A DNA stretch of 57,043 nucleotides from positions 1-57,043 of the forward strand of contig RPFO01000319.1 in the NCBI GenBank assembly GCA_009746045.1, in the 5' to 3' direction. The position numbers and the translations under genes were made by a program. The stretch is from Mesostigma viride. Taxonomy: Eukaryota > Streptophyta > Mesostigmatophyceae > Mesostigmatales > Mesostigmataceae. A model generated the notes under the pieces. That model had not been told where the DNA came from. It saw only the letters and a list, made by a program, of their open reading frames with translations, and ran no database searches. Below, one piece after another: positions 31,682 to 42,530 of this stretch (the stretch's first letter is position 1; each line of letters starts with the position of its first letter).

Positions 31682-33071
31682 GTGCATGGCTCCATCACCA
31701 CCACCATTGATAGCAATTCAGTGGTTGGGGGCGGGCCAATAGCAGGAGAAGCCCTAGCTGCGAGATCATCGCTGGAGGTTCCGCTGTTTGGGAGTCCAAG
31801 TGCTTATGCTGATGCGGCATTTTCGGTGGCTGGGAATGCCCAGGAACGCCTTGCAGCTATGCAGCTACATTTGCGTGCGTTGGAGGCAAGGAAGGATGAA
31901 TTTCAAGAAACGCACAATGAAGAATATGCGAACGCGGCAAGTGCAATGGACAGCCTGGTGGCACTGGTGTGCATGGAGTGCAACTTGTTTTGTTTGAAAC
32001 GATACAAGTAGAAAATGAACTAAGAAGCACACGTGGGAATGTGATGTATTGTATACATGGAATCTTGATGTTACTCTCGGTGCTTTCTCTTTGCTGCGTT
32101 GAATATAAACATTTGTGAAACTGCAGGTGAAACCGTTGAAGGAGAGAGTGCGAGAATGGGAGAAGAAGTGTGCAAACATTGCGGCAAACATGCAAGGGCG
32201 TGAGTCACATACAGCGAACCCTCGTGTGAGCATGGACAATGGCACGACTGTGCACCAACTAGCTAGGTCCCCCAGCAAACAAGGATGGCTGCGTGGCTTC
32301 ATCAAAAGAGCATGATGAGGAAGTTGTTGTACAGGAGCGTCCAGCGAAGCGACGATTTGTGCCCTTGCCTTTTGACGATGACGATTCGGATGCAGTGCGT
32401 GCACAAGAAGTGGTGAATCAATGCCGTGATGCAGCAAAAGACGTGGTTGGAAATAATGGGCTCACGATCGAGCAGAAAAACGACAAACTGATGGATCACT
32501 GGAAGGACGCGACGACATTGCCGAGAATATCAAAGGCCCAGTGGTGAGTGTCGAGGAGTGTTTTTGCAAGTGCCTTATATTGTGTTTGGAAAAATATGTA
32601 TAAATTTGTCCTTGATGGTAGTAGCATGTTTGAATTGAGCTAATTAATGTGTTATGTGTATGGTGACAGTGTGTGGCGTGTTATTTGGTTGTGCTATTGT
32701 GCACGCAGATCAAGTCGTTGAGGAACATGATCAGCTACAAAAGGTCGCTGTTACATAAACGGGCGCAGCCGGATGCGTCTGGAATGACGAATGGGCAGGC
32801 GAGCGTCAATATAGAGGAGACGAATGTGAATCAGGCAGACGAGGCGGGGCAAGCGAATGCAGCACGGAGGAGAGCAGACGGCACCCCGCGGAAGGATGAG
32901 CAGCCGGGACGCCGACGTAAGGCGCCGCGAAGGAGGCGGAGTCCGGATGATGGCGATGGAGGCTCGAGCGACCCTGGTGACATTGGGGGTGCTGATGAGG
33001 ATGAATTGCAGGCTACGGGCCCGGAAGTGATGGGTACAAGACCGAACCGTCGACCTCAAGTGACGGCTTGA
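31682..33071 (+). CDS. Multi-exon gene of unknown function (coiled-coil, acidic and basic regions)
   Basis: Exon A to about 31957 encodes ARSSLEVPLFGSPSAYADAA, then a helical stretch (LAAMQLHLRALEARKDEFQE). Exon B 32127-32199 (CTGCAG to GTGAGT) encodes VKPLKERVREWEKKCANIAA. Exon C 32309-32543 encodes HDEEVVVQERPAKRRFVPLP, FDDDDSD and EQKNDKLMDHWKDATTLPRI. Exon D 32709-33071 (GCAG acceptor) encodes IKSLRNMISYKRSLLHKR and an Arg-rich then acidic tail ending at TGA. A-B and B-C join in phase. C-D joins only if a G is missing at the exon C donor. The true start may be further upstream. The basic and acidic tracts suggest a nuclear protein; a transposon-encoded DNA-binding protein is an alternative. 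Family not recognised. Confidence 0.5.
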
Positions 33072-33223
33072 TTCCTGAACCGTGGCCGGACTTTGACTCG
33101 ACTACGTCTCCTGTCGCTTTCATCGACCCGATTGAAGCATGGACCGTGGCGCAATGAGACGTCCAGACCTAGCGACTCGTGAGGGTAAGGGTGCTTGAGT
33201 GGTTTGTTTTTCTATCCTTGGGC

Positions 33224-33362
33224 CCCCCACACGCACGCACGCATGCCAGCCACCCCAGCAACCCGCGTGTGCATGCCAGTCCCCCCCACATGCACGCATG
33301 CATGCCAGCCACCCCACAAACTCACGCACGCATGCTAGTCCCCCCCACACCCATGCACGCAT
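33224..33362. repeat. About 30-bp minisatellite (cacgcacgcatgccagccac)n
   Basis: Four to five degenerate units directly after the 31.7-33.1 kb gene. Confidence 0.8.
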
Positions 33363-33364
33363 AG

Positions 33365-34820
33365 TTAAAGCGCAATGTGTAGGGATAGATAGATTCCAAT
33401 GCGCGCGGATAGATTCATCATGAGAATGGTTGGAATGGAGCTTGGTTAAAAATATAGGCTTACAGCACTCGTGCACGTGAGTGCTTAGACACGAGTTTGC
33501 CAAGTCAAGGCAACACACGTGAGGCGGGCTCGCAAGAGATCTAACCAGTTGGCACTGGCCTGTTCTTTATATACTTGTGCACTGTGCTTTGCTAGGCCTG
33601 AGCAGCCTCGTAGGCCTGCTCAGTATTAACACCCCCAGTACAGTATTAACAACCTGCATGTACAGCGTCCAGATCCTATACAGTAGGTCTGCCATACAGG
33701 CACAGTGACCACAGAGTACAGTCCACAGTGACTATTGCGTCTGCACCCAATAGTCCAGGACTAAGCCTGCGGTACCAACAGACCACAGGTTAAGGTTCCT
33801 ATTTCCTGCGTACGACGTATTAATCCAATACCGTCGTAGGTTCAGCACCTAATTCCTGTCAGCCCAGGAATTACTGTCGACCCCATATGCCGTCGGCACA
33901 TATTCACGCACGACTTAGAAGAACAGCCGGCTCGCGCTCGCGCGCGACCGGGAAGTCGGAACACCATAACTTTCTTGATACTTGTCGGAATGAACTCGTT
34001 CCGGTGCCGCTGGAATGGTAGAGATATGCCAAATCAGGAACACACCAATGCGCATGGCGTTAACTCCAATCCTTTCTTTTCTTGAGCTGTAGCAGCTCAC
34101 ACAAGTCTACATACAAACACACACAATGGGTACTGGACATCCTCCCCGACTACAAGTCACAACCCTCTGGGCATGACAGTCAGCTTGGATTCCTTGCTAT
34201 ATGTACATAGCACCCGCATTAATGGTTCAGGAGCACAAACAAATTACAATGAGTCCCTATCCCTTCCTGGGAGGCTCGTTGTGTTACCCATGTACAAGAG
34301 GTTGGCCAACTGTGGCAGCCCATAGGTGTTCAGTGAAGAACTTGAGAAGTATGTACAACCTTCAGGACCTTAGGCGAAACCCCACAGATCACCCACAACA
34401 GCTCATCAGAAAACATTGCTGACCCCCAGACGGGAGTCGGCGCCGGTAAGCTGCCCCTTATCGAACCAGATACAACATCTACGCGAAGCACATGCAAAAC
34501 CACAAGCTCCTATATACTCATTCCAACCGTGGAAAATCAGGGGACCTGTCGCCACCTCACCAGCATGGTGGATGGGTCAGCCAGTCCGTGAAACTCCGCC
34601 TTAAGACGGCACCAGGGAATCGAACCCCGCCCACAAACCACAGATCTGGGGAAACCTCAGACTGAGATGAAAACCCCAGATAGACATCTCTCCATCAGAG
34701 ACAATGTCAGACATTCCCACACCAGAGACATGTCTCACCCCTCAAGGTGTGCTCAGGATTCTGTACAATCAAGCTCCCAGCCTGATATCCAGCAGAGACT
34801 TAAGCACCCAGCTCTTAGCT
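33365..34820. other. No gene recognised; possible 3' part of the Copia remnant
   Basis: Sequence downstream, in minus orientation, of the RNase H piece. It has short repeats and no long open frame. It could hold an LTR, but I found no second copy elsewhere in the window. Confidence 0.35.
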
Positions 34821-34821
34821 T

Positions 34822-35349
34822 TTAGACAGATAGGCCAACCATGCAGTCAGCATTCATGAGCTTCCTCAGTACATTGTACTGGGCTGGGGCCTCGTGTGGC
34901 AGCTTGGTCAATGCATCAGCAGGGTTCTCCTCGCCAGGGACATGCTTCAAGTCAACCAAACTGGCCAACTCCTTCAGCAACAAATAATCCAGATCCCGGC
35001 TCCTGGCCAGCTGCTTGTGAACAAACTGGACCATACCCATGCTGTCTGTTAGCAACAACGTCTCCATCTGCAAGGACCAAGGGGTAACTGAAGCCAGCTC
35101 CAGCATTTACTCCTTTATGTACAAGCTGGACTGGATCCCCTCACATATGGCCCTGCATTCTGCCACATCTGAACTGATACAGACCCTCTTCTGCAGCCTG
35201 CTGTACCAGCTGAACAAACTTGCCCTGCTCTGATAGAAAGCAAACAGAGGAGCAGATCTCCCCCTGACCTTAGTGACCTGGCGAGCATCCATGGAACTGT
35301 CAACAAAGATCTCCAAGGTGTTAGGCTGGGCAAAGTCAATCCCAGACAA
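34822..35349 (-). pseudogene. Ty1/Copia-type RNase H, C-terminal remnant of a polyprotein
   Basis: First part: LEIFVDSSMDARQ, ending ISSDVAECRAICEGIQSSLY. Second part: LLLTDSMGMVQFVHKQLARS, HVPGEENPADALTKLPHEA. The order F.DSS.DA (catalytic Asp), AE.RA.CEGI, TDS and (K)HVP.EENPAD.LTK is the signature of Copia RNase H. The halves are separated by an in-frame TAA near 35108. In the Copia order PR-IN-RT-RH, RT and integrase should lie at higher coordinates, but only eroded sequence is seen there. No LTRs were found. Confidence 0.85.
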
Positions 35350-35359
35350 TTAAATCAGA

Positions 35360-38150
35360 TCAGGGGTACTCTCCACCAACTGGGCTATGACGATCGAGGC
35401 TTCTCATCCTTAGCACCTCATCAGGCATTCTGCTGTGCATCATCAATGATAGGGCCCACAGGTGGCGGCTTACAAACCACGCCCACATGCCTCTCAACTT
35501 GGGACATGTCGTGATAAGCACTAACATCTCTAGTGGCAAGGACCAAGGGATACATATCTGAAGCAAATCCACCAAACAACGTAATGTTATTCTTAGGCTA
35601 GATTGTCCAGATCCCCTCTCGTAGGTCCTTCAGCCTGCCACATATGCCCTTATCCAGAGCACAGATCAACCCTCACATACAAACTGTACATGTCAGGCTG
35701 AAACTCATTCAGGAACAACCATACTGATAACCATGAAGCAACCATCATTGCAGGGTACACATAAGCATCAGATGATAGAGGCACTGAGAAGAAAACCCCA
35801 CCCAGGCTGAATAAGGCACCACACCGTGGAGCCAACCTTGGGCTACCTCGTGCACAGATCCATATCACATCTGACAGTGTAACACCCAGGTCAAACATCA
35901 GCAAGGTTTTTCAGTCCCTGAAACATGTCCTCAGACCAGCATGCAACTCCCATATCACCCTGGGAGAAACCAAATCCATGGTTTTACAGCAAAACAGTCG
36001 TGGACAGAGTAAATCATCCCAAGACCAGCCAACTCCATCATGAGGAGACAACCAAACTATATGGTTTCACAGCATCACATCTGGGATCAATCATAACTTC
36101 CAGGCCAGCCAACTCCAAACTAGGAGGAAACCAAATCCTATGGTTTTACAGCAACACACCTGGGAACCATCACAACTTCCATATGCTGATTGTCATACAG
36201 CAATCAATCTGAACATGCACAGGCCAGGGACAGGGTCAACTGGAATCACACATCCATCATCAGCAACTCACGTATGCAGATGCTGATCTGTATATACCCT
36301 CCACAGTCGGCCTTCAGCATTCAGCAGGTTTCAGATTGCTCTTGAAGCATCCTCTGCAGGCTCCATAGTCCCGGACCTTGTAGACTGGAAATTTTCTTCA
36401 GGAAGCTTGTGCCAGCCCTTCAAACATAATCTGGTTTCTTCTCCATCTGGTAGCCAACTTTAAACATGCTGCACTGTTCCAACATTTTCTTTCTTTTGAG
36501 GACATAATAATTCCCCAAAGCAGCATGGTTGCTACAAGAAACCATATATGTAAGCAACTGCCAAAACGGGAGACCAATATAAATCTGGCACTCAGCCATG
36601 TATGTATCCCCTGGCAACACTCAGGTAGTGACCTCCTGCCACTCTGACAGCCTGAACTCAACAGGAAAATCTGGATCCACTTGACAATATTATTAGCCCC
36701 CTCAGGACACTGGTCTGCATCTCTGGAAACTGGAATCTCTGGAACTCTTGAACTCTTGAATTCTGGATTTCTGGATTTCTGGTTCATCACCTTCAAGCTC
36801 GACAGGTATATCAGGCAGCTGAAGCTGACAGCATCTCAGGTTCACTTGCAGACACAGAACTCTGGACCCAGCAACACTCCAACGTACCACATTGGAGAAT
36901 CCAGGATTAGGAACCCCCTTGCAACAGACCCTGCAGGTCTTGTACATAGTATGGGGGAACACTATCATGGATAAACTGTAAATACAGGAGTGATATTGCA
37001 AAATATACCATGAACACTGCTTGGATGAGGAGCAATGCTGCCAATGGTTATATTTTCTGGCAACCTGCCAGTGCATATCGGGTATCATCAGCTTTCCATT
37101 AACACTGGAAAGTTAGGGTTTATTAACCAACTGTTAATTTTCCCCTAAGGCATGTTGAGGCCCTTTCCACGTGTGTCCCAACACAAAGCTAGACACCCAG
37201 GGGCAACTTGGCTCACCGACCAGCAGTTCTCCTGTATGCTGACCAAGATCCCATGTCAGAGACCTGAGCATTGGTATCCACTTTAATGTTAGCAGCCTCA
37301 GGACGTAGCACCTGGATGAGCATGCTAGCCATCTTGGCACTGTCTTGTGCTTTGCCTAGCCAAGACCACAACATTAAAATCTCTCTGGGAATCCTCCCAA
37401 CGCAGTTATAGGCGCACACCCGATCAGGCCTGGTGTTTGGCCGATCAATCCAGGGGTGCAGCCTGCCTGTCTGCTTGCCCAACCACCGTCTATGAAGGTA
37501 CCCCAGGGCCTGGCCAGGGTCACCCTGGGGCCTCGATACAGCTGTAGCAAACTGATCCTCTGCATTACACCTGCAGCTGGCAAAGCTCAGGTACCCAGGT
37601 ATAACTGACGCCCATCAGCTTACCTGTCCTTGAATGGCTGATCACAGAACAGGCATATTGTTGCTAAGGTGATGTTTCCAAAACCACTCAAAACATTTAT
37701 GGCCAACTGGTTTCCACCTGGCTCACCACGCCAAGCCCAGCTGCCTAAACCTTGAAAATCAGATGCAAATGCTTGACTTCAGATTGTTGGCACAAATCAA
37801 AACATCAAACCGAACACTTGTTAGACCCTTCCCACACTTCAATCCAGAAGAGGTACTTCCTGGGTCTCGATCACTAATTACACACCAGCACATGGTGGTA
37901 ACGGCCAACCGCGAGGCCCTTATCCACACCCTTATACATACAACTGTAATAAGGGTGCCCTTCCCTGTCATGCACTAGACCAGGGGCATTCTGCACAATG
38001 CTGTGAGTTGCCCACCCTCACACATCAATACAGAGATCACATGGGAGCTCAACCTGACCCTGTGCAAACAGCTAGGCCAGTCACCAACAACCGTCAAATT
38101 ATTGCAGTAATTTTGGAAACACATTCAGCATCTGATCCCCCAGTGTGTTA
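35360..38150. other. Eroded retrotransposon-like sequence, no intact gene
   Basis: Many short open frames, mainly on the minus strand (for example around 36400-37480), without recognisable motifs. Location and texture suggest the decayed upstream part of the Copia element. Confidence 0.35.
35960..36185. repeat. About 75-bp degenerate tandem repeat, 3 copies
   Basis: Each unit has gaaaccaaatcc, atggttttacagca and gaccagccaactcc or close variants. Confidence 0.8.
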
Positions 38151-38514
38151 GTTGAGTAACTCTAGAGCCCTAGGATCTGGCTCTAAGTTCCCCATGTCCG
38201 TCCGCACGCCTTCCGCTAGCGTCCGCTAAGCCGCCGGCTATAATCCGGCGGTCCGATGCGGTCGACCGGTCTAAGGGCGGCGCCTAGGGCCGGCGCCATC
38301 TAGGCCCCAGTCCGGGGCCTTATCCGGGTCGGTACGGACAGCTAGCTTGTCCCACGGTTACGGCTAACCGGATAGGCTTTGCTGGCTAAGACATAAACCA
38401 GTGGTTGGCCAGCTCCGACAGCAGTTCTCTGTGTTCACCTTATCCCAAGCTCAACGTGACCGACCGCCATAGCTCAGCCGGTCGGGGCTTTAACTTGTAT
38501 TCATAAAAATCCCG
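38150..38514 (+). other. GC-rich, hairpin-dense leader of the gag-integrase element
   Basis: Several short inverted repeats in series: gccgccggctataatccggcgg, ggcgcctagggccggcgcc and ggccccagtccggggcc. They precede the gag ATG at 38515. This looks like a structured 5' UTR or LTR/leader; no primer-binding site was identified. Confidence 0.4.
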
Positions 38515-40261
38515 ATGGCTTCCGGTACACGGAGCCGCACGGGCGAACACACAGATACGCCAAGTGGCGAGGCCGCAGGGACCGTCCTGCCACGCTTTAG
38601 TGCGGACGAGGCCACGAGGTTGATGCAAACCCTCGTGGCGCAACCTGAACTGGCCAAGCAGTTCAAGCATTTGATGCTTGCTGCTGACGATGCACTGAAT
38701 CGCGGCCCTCTGAAGCAAACGGAGGTGCCCGCTGATCTACCTGCCGACTATACGGCGGACGACGCAGCAGATTTTCTGGCTGCTCTCAAGCGTCTGCGCG
38801 ATGGACGCGCGGACAAAGATTCGGAGCTGATTGGCAAGTTCCGTGCAGTATTCTGCAGTACAACCAAGCACCCCAACATTGCCAATCTAGTTCGCATTGC
38901 GGACGACAACAAACAAACCTGGGAAGTTTTTTACCACGGTCTAGATGCCCATGCACTTGTCGCGGTCTAAGGAAGAGGCCGACGAGCAAGCCTTCAACTA
39001 TTTCGAGGGCTACGCAGTTAATAAGGCAAATTTGCCCGGGGCTGCACGTGATTTCCAGGTCTTCGTGCACAAGCACAAGCTGCTAGATACTCTCAAGCCC
39101 ATTTTCCTGTGCAATCGATTTCTCAAGAAATGAGACCTGTCGTCGGATGTGCATCTGACCATAGCGACGGAACTCAAAAAGAAGAGTGCTGTCAGTTTCG
39201 ACGAGGGCATGCTGTATTTGATCTCATGCTTCAAGAGTGCGCAGTCCAAGCCGACTGCCTCGGCCGCTCTGCCATCCCTGCGCAAGGTGGATACCGGCGC
39301 GTCTTCTTCTTCAGGCGCAGAGGCTCCAATTACGCGGTCGGAGCTTACGGCCATCCTGAAAAAGGTCGTCGGCCACGGCAACAACGGGGGCCAGCGAGGG
39401 CGCAAGCGCGGGCATGGTGGCGACGCCAAGCAGGGTGATAATCCCCCGGCCAAGCGGCAGCAGGGGGCGTCTACTGACCGCAAGCAACGCTGTGAGCGCT
39501 GCTTCGGACGTCGCCATGTCCGGGATGACTGCCGAGTTCGCCCGGACCTGGAGCTCGAGGACAACCTTTGCCGCAAGTGCCACGACGTTCTGCGTGGTCA
39601 CAGCGTGGAGGCGTGCAAGGCCAAGCGCATCGTCGTCCACGGCACACGCGAGGAGTGGGCAGAGCGACGGGCAGCACGAAAGTCAGGTGAGAGCACGCTC
39701 GATACCCCTTCTTTTGCTCAATGCGTCACGCTGAACCGGGCCGTCGTAGAGCCTGACATCGTTCCTAAAAGCAACGTGACTGCATCCTCTGTCTCATTCC
39801 GTGATGTGCTCACGCAATCCGTTGATGCTGCTCTGGCTCTGTCGCGCCAGGATCACGTGCTTTCTGAGCACGGGTCTACAATGCGTGACCTAAGCAATGT
39901 GGTGTCTTCTAGGTCGGGTGTGTACAACGCCGAGCGACCAAGCACTACTGCAGCACCCCAGCTAGATACTGGGGCGGTTGGGCCTATGAGGAATGTTGTG
40001 ACAGTGCAAGAGAATGCTGGGCGGGCAGATGTTCTCGGTACACACCACCCTAGTGTGGATCTTCACATTGGCAAGGTGCTCACACGGGCGGCCTTTCGTG
40101 CAGCCTCTGACGCTGCCCAGTTAGCCAATGTCACTACCCCAGTAGTCACCCCACCTGTTGAGAATCCTGACAATGCCACTGCACCTCAGGCTGTCACCCT
40201 GAAACTGTTAGCATACCAGATGCACCGTGCATACCGGGGCATGAGGCCCAAGCCGAGGTAG
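38515..40261 (+). pseudogene. Retrotransposon Gag-like protein with two zinc knuckles, disrupted
   Basis: ATG at 38515 follows a structured leader. Frame 1 runs to about 38940 (MASGTRSRTGEHTDTP; LVAQPELAKQFKHLMLAADD). A one-base change shifts to a frame with LSRSKEEADEQAFNYFEGYA, with TGA at 39131-39133. The same frame continues to 40261. Near the middle are CERCFGRRHVRDDC (CX2CX4HX4C, a classical zinc knuckle) and CRKCHDVLRGHSVEAC (CX2CX6HX4C), preceded by a Gly/Lys/Arg-rich stretch suited to RNA binding. No aspartic protease motif was recognised. It lies directly upstream of the integrase-like ORF. Confidence 0.7.
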
Positions 40262-40272
40262 AGGGGGCACAC

Positions 40273-41549
40273 ATGTTAGGGGCACCTTTATACAACGAGC
40301 TGAAGAATGTGCGTGCTCAGTGTCCTGCCTGCATCAAGATCAGGAAGAAGTCGCGTAGGCGGCATGCCAAGACTCCACCCTTGGAGCGAGGGTACCTTGT
40401 GGGGGATGTCATGCACATGGAAGGGGGGACACCTATTTCATAGTCAAGGATAGGTTCAGCAAGGTCACCTACATTGAGCCGCTGCCTCACATGTTTGAGG
40501 CTGACCTGCACAGGGCTATCAAGATCAGCCTGGCTTTCTTTCATCCCGTAGTGGAGCTCATGCTAGACCAGCAGTTCCGCTGTGTGCAAGGTCTGCCGGG
40601 GATGGAGGCTGTGGTCATCGTGGGGCGTGAGGATCACGGCAATATGGGCATGATAGATCGCACTGTAAGCTATGTCAAGACTGTGGCAGCCAAGCGACAG
40701 GATAACCCACATGGCAAATCCTACGCGGTCAAGACGGCGTGGTGCAAGGAGCTCATGCATGTGTGCAACCATAGGCACGTGCTCGATGTCAAGGGCTTTG
40801 GGCTAGTCACGCCTCGGGGGCTGTCAGCGGGCACCTACTCACCCGAGGTAGTAGAGGCATACCAACAGCATCTACAGGATACCGCCGCCAAGCTGCGGCT
40901 CAAGGATGCCACACTGCCTGATTTGTCTAGCGCTTTTGAGGTCGGGCAGTTGGTCATGTTCCACAAGGAGAGCTCGCCCAGCGGCAAACGGGGCACCATG
41001 CAGGGGCCTGGGGCCATCACAAAGTTAGACTGGCCGCTGCGGGTCATAGACATAGAGTGGAATGATCGGGTGTATAGGGTACCATGGGCATCGGTGGCAG
41101 GCTATACGCAAGGGGATGGCATGGAGAGTGAGCTGGCAGCCAACAGGGCACTGGGGTGGGTAGTGAAGGATAGTGCGCCTGTCGTAGCATCTGAGGTGGT
41201 ACCCCACGGGTCGCTCCCAGGGGCAGACACAGCTACACCCCCCCCCTCCCCTGGGCCACAATATGACCCCGTGGATGGGTGGGATGAGGATGGGGTGGGT
41301 TTGACAGGACCTAGTGCACGTAGTGACTCACCTCCTGTGCTAGCCACGGATAATGTGGGAGGCCCGCCTAGCGTGGCCTCGCCGGAGGGTCAGGGTCCTG
41401 CCCATGCGCCTCGCCCACTTAGGGACCTGGCTTCAACGGTCACGGCCTTGTGGCGTGCTCAGGCGCTTAAAGCGAAAGCTGCATCAGGGGTGGCTCAGGT
41501 CAAAACTCTCTCACAGGGGGTCAGGCCGGTTAAGCACGCGTATATATAG
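40273..41549 (+). pseudogene. Retroviral-type integrase, one frame break, altered active site
   Basis: ATG 40273 starts YNELKNVRAQCPACIKIRKK, the second half of an HHCC zinc domain. GDVMHMEG follows, with the first Asp of the catalytic core. At a run of six G (40423-40428) the frame breaks. The next frame gives YFIVKDRFSKVTYIEPLPHM, VELMLDQQFRC (second Asp), and then GNMGMIDRTVSYVK, where most integrases have a catalytic Glu in 'NG..ER' but Asp is seen here. A C-terminal SH3-like stretch (FEVGQLVMFHKE; GPGAITKLDWPLRVIDIEW) and a Pro/Ser-rich tail follow to TAG. Reverse transcriptase is absent between gag and integrase. Confidence 0.75.
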
Positions 41550-41839
41550 AGGCAGCCACAGCAGGGTATGGCCTTGTTATACGCTGCCCCGCCATCCCAA
41601 GGCCTCGTAGGGTCCCCTAGCGCTTGTAAGATGCTCAAGGGACCGTGTGGATAGCATGGTAATGCGTTGACACTAACTGGTCCTAATGGTCCTAAAACCC
41701 CTTTTTGGCCAAATTCGCGCTTGGAGGTCTGGCAGGTGGCAGGGCCCATTCATGCACTAAATGTAATTATTTGACCCCAGGTTTTTGATAGGAACTAAAA
41801 AAGTGTGTTATCTGTCATGGGCACGAATGCCAGGGTCAA
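41550..41839. other. 3' flank of the gag-integrase element
   Basis: No coding sequence seen. It leads to an AT-rich target into which the retrotransposon pair is inserted. Confidence 0.4.
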
Positions 41840-41860
41840 ATTTTAATGTTTGCATATATA

Positions 41861-42513
41861 TTATATATTAATAATATAATTACTTACAGCAGAGTGAAAT
41901 CACTCAAACCAAAGCAAACGCCCAGCTATAAACCTCTATACAGAGCCATGTCAAATCTCTATACTACGATAAGACCAATGGAAACTCCTAACGGGAGGAA
42001 CCTAATAGCCCTGCTGCACCGCAAAATCAACCCGCGTACGGCGGAGCATAATGTCAGCCATGGCCCGAGTCAGCGCCACCGACAAGCGCTGACGCCAATA
42101 TGACGTCCAGGTCCGCGCCGACCATGAGGCCCGCTGGCCCTCCAGGTCCAGCCGGTCCTCCCGGAGCCGGCAACACTCCTTGAAGAAGGCGGAGGTCAGG
42201 GGCCCCATGGCCCCAAACTCCTCCAGGACAAAGGGCACCACACGATGGTGCCCGACGTCGCCGTAGGCCAGGAGCTTGGCCCGCTCCGCCCGGTCCGCCG
42301 TGTAACCTGCCGTGAGGGAGGCCCCAGCCACGTGGCTAAGAGCCAAGGGCCGCGCCACCGAAACGTCGATAAGCAGATGCCGGCCACCCCCCTCAAAGTC
42401 CAGCACCACGATGTCAGGCCGGTGGTTGGGGGAATTGAAGGCAGCGCCATCCGCATCCTCGGACCGGATGTTCGCGTGGGGGAAAACCAACCGAATCATG
42501 GCGAGCACCACCG
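41861..42513 (-). mobile_element. 5'-truncated non-LTR retrotransposon, left copy
   Basis: Close reverse complement (about 98% by eye) of the 3' end of the right copy (43787-44437), including the 3' UTR and AT-rich tail. Its 5' truncation is at 42513. It is bracketed by TTTGCATATATA at 41849-41860 and 42516-42527, a good target-site duplication. Confidence 0.9.
42002..42513 (-). pseudogene. C-terminal REL-endonuclease fragment (left copy)
   Basis: Encodes the last 170 or so residues of the retrotransposon protein, including HRPDIVVLDFEGGGRHLLID and FAVQQGY before TAG. It differs from the right copy at only three residues (Leu/Ser, Ser/Pro, Val/Ala). It has no own start; truncated by incomplete reverse transcription. 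Confidence 0.88.
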
Positions 42514-42530
42514 CATTTGCATATATATAT

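Noticed and set aside
33580-34110. Possible LTR of the Copia remnant
   Set aside because: No second copy near 35-38 kb, no primer-binding site or polypurine tract identified.
34590-34640. tRNA-like T-loop (gttcgattccc) on the minus strand
   Set aside because: No matching acceptor stem, D-loop or anticodon arm could be found around it.
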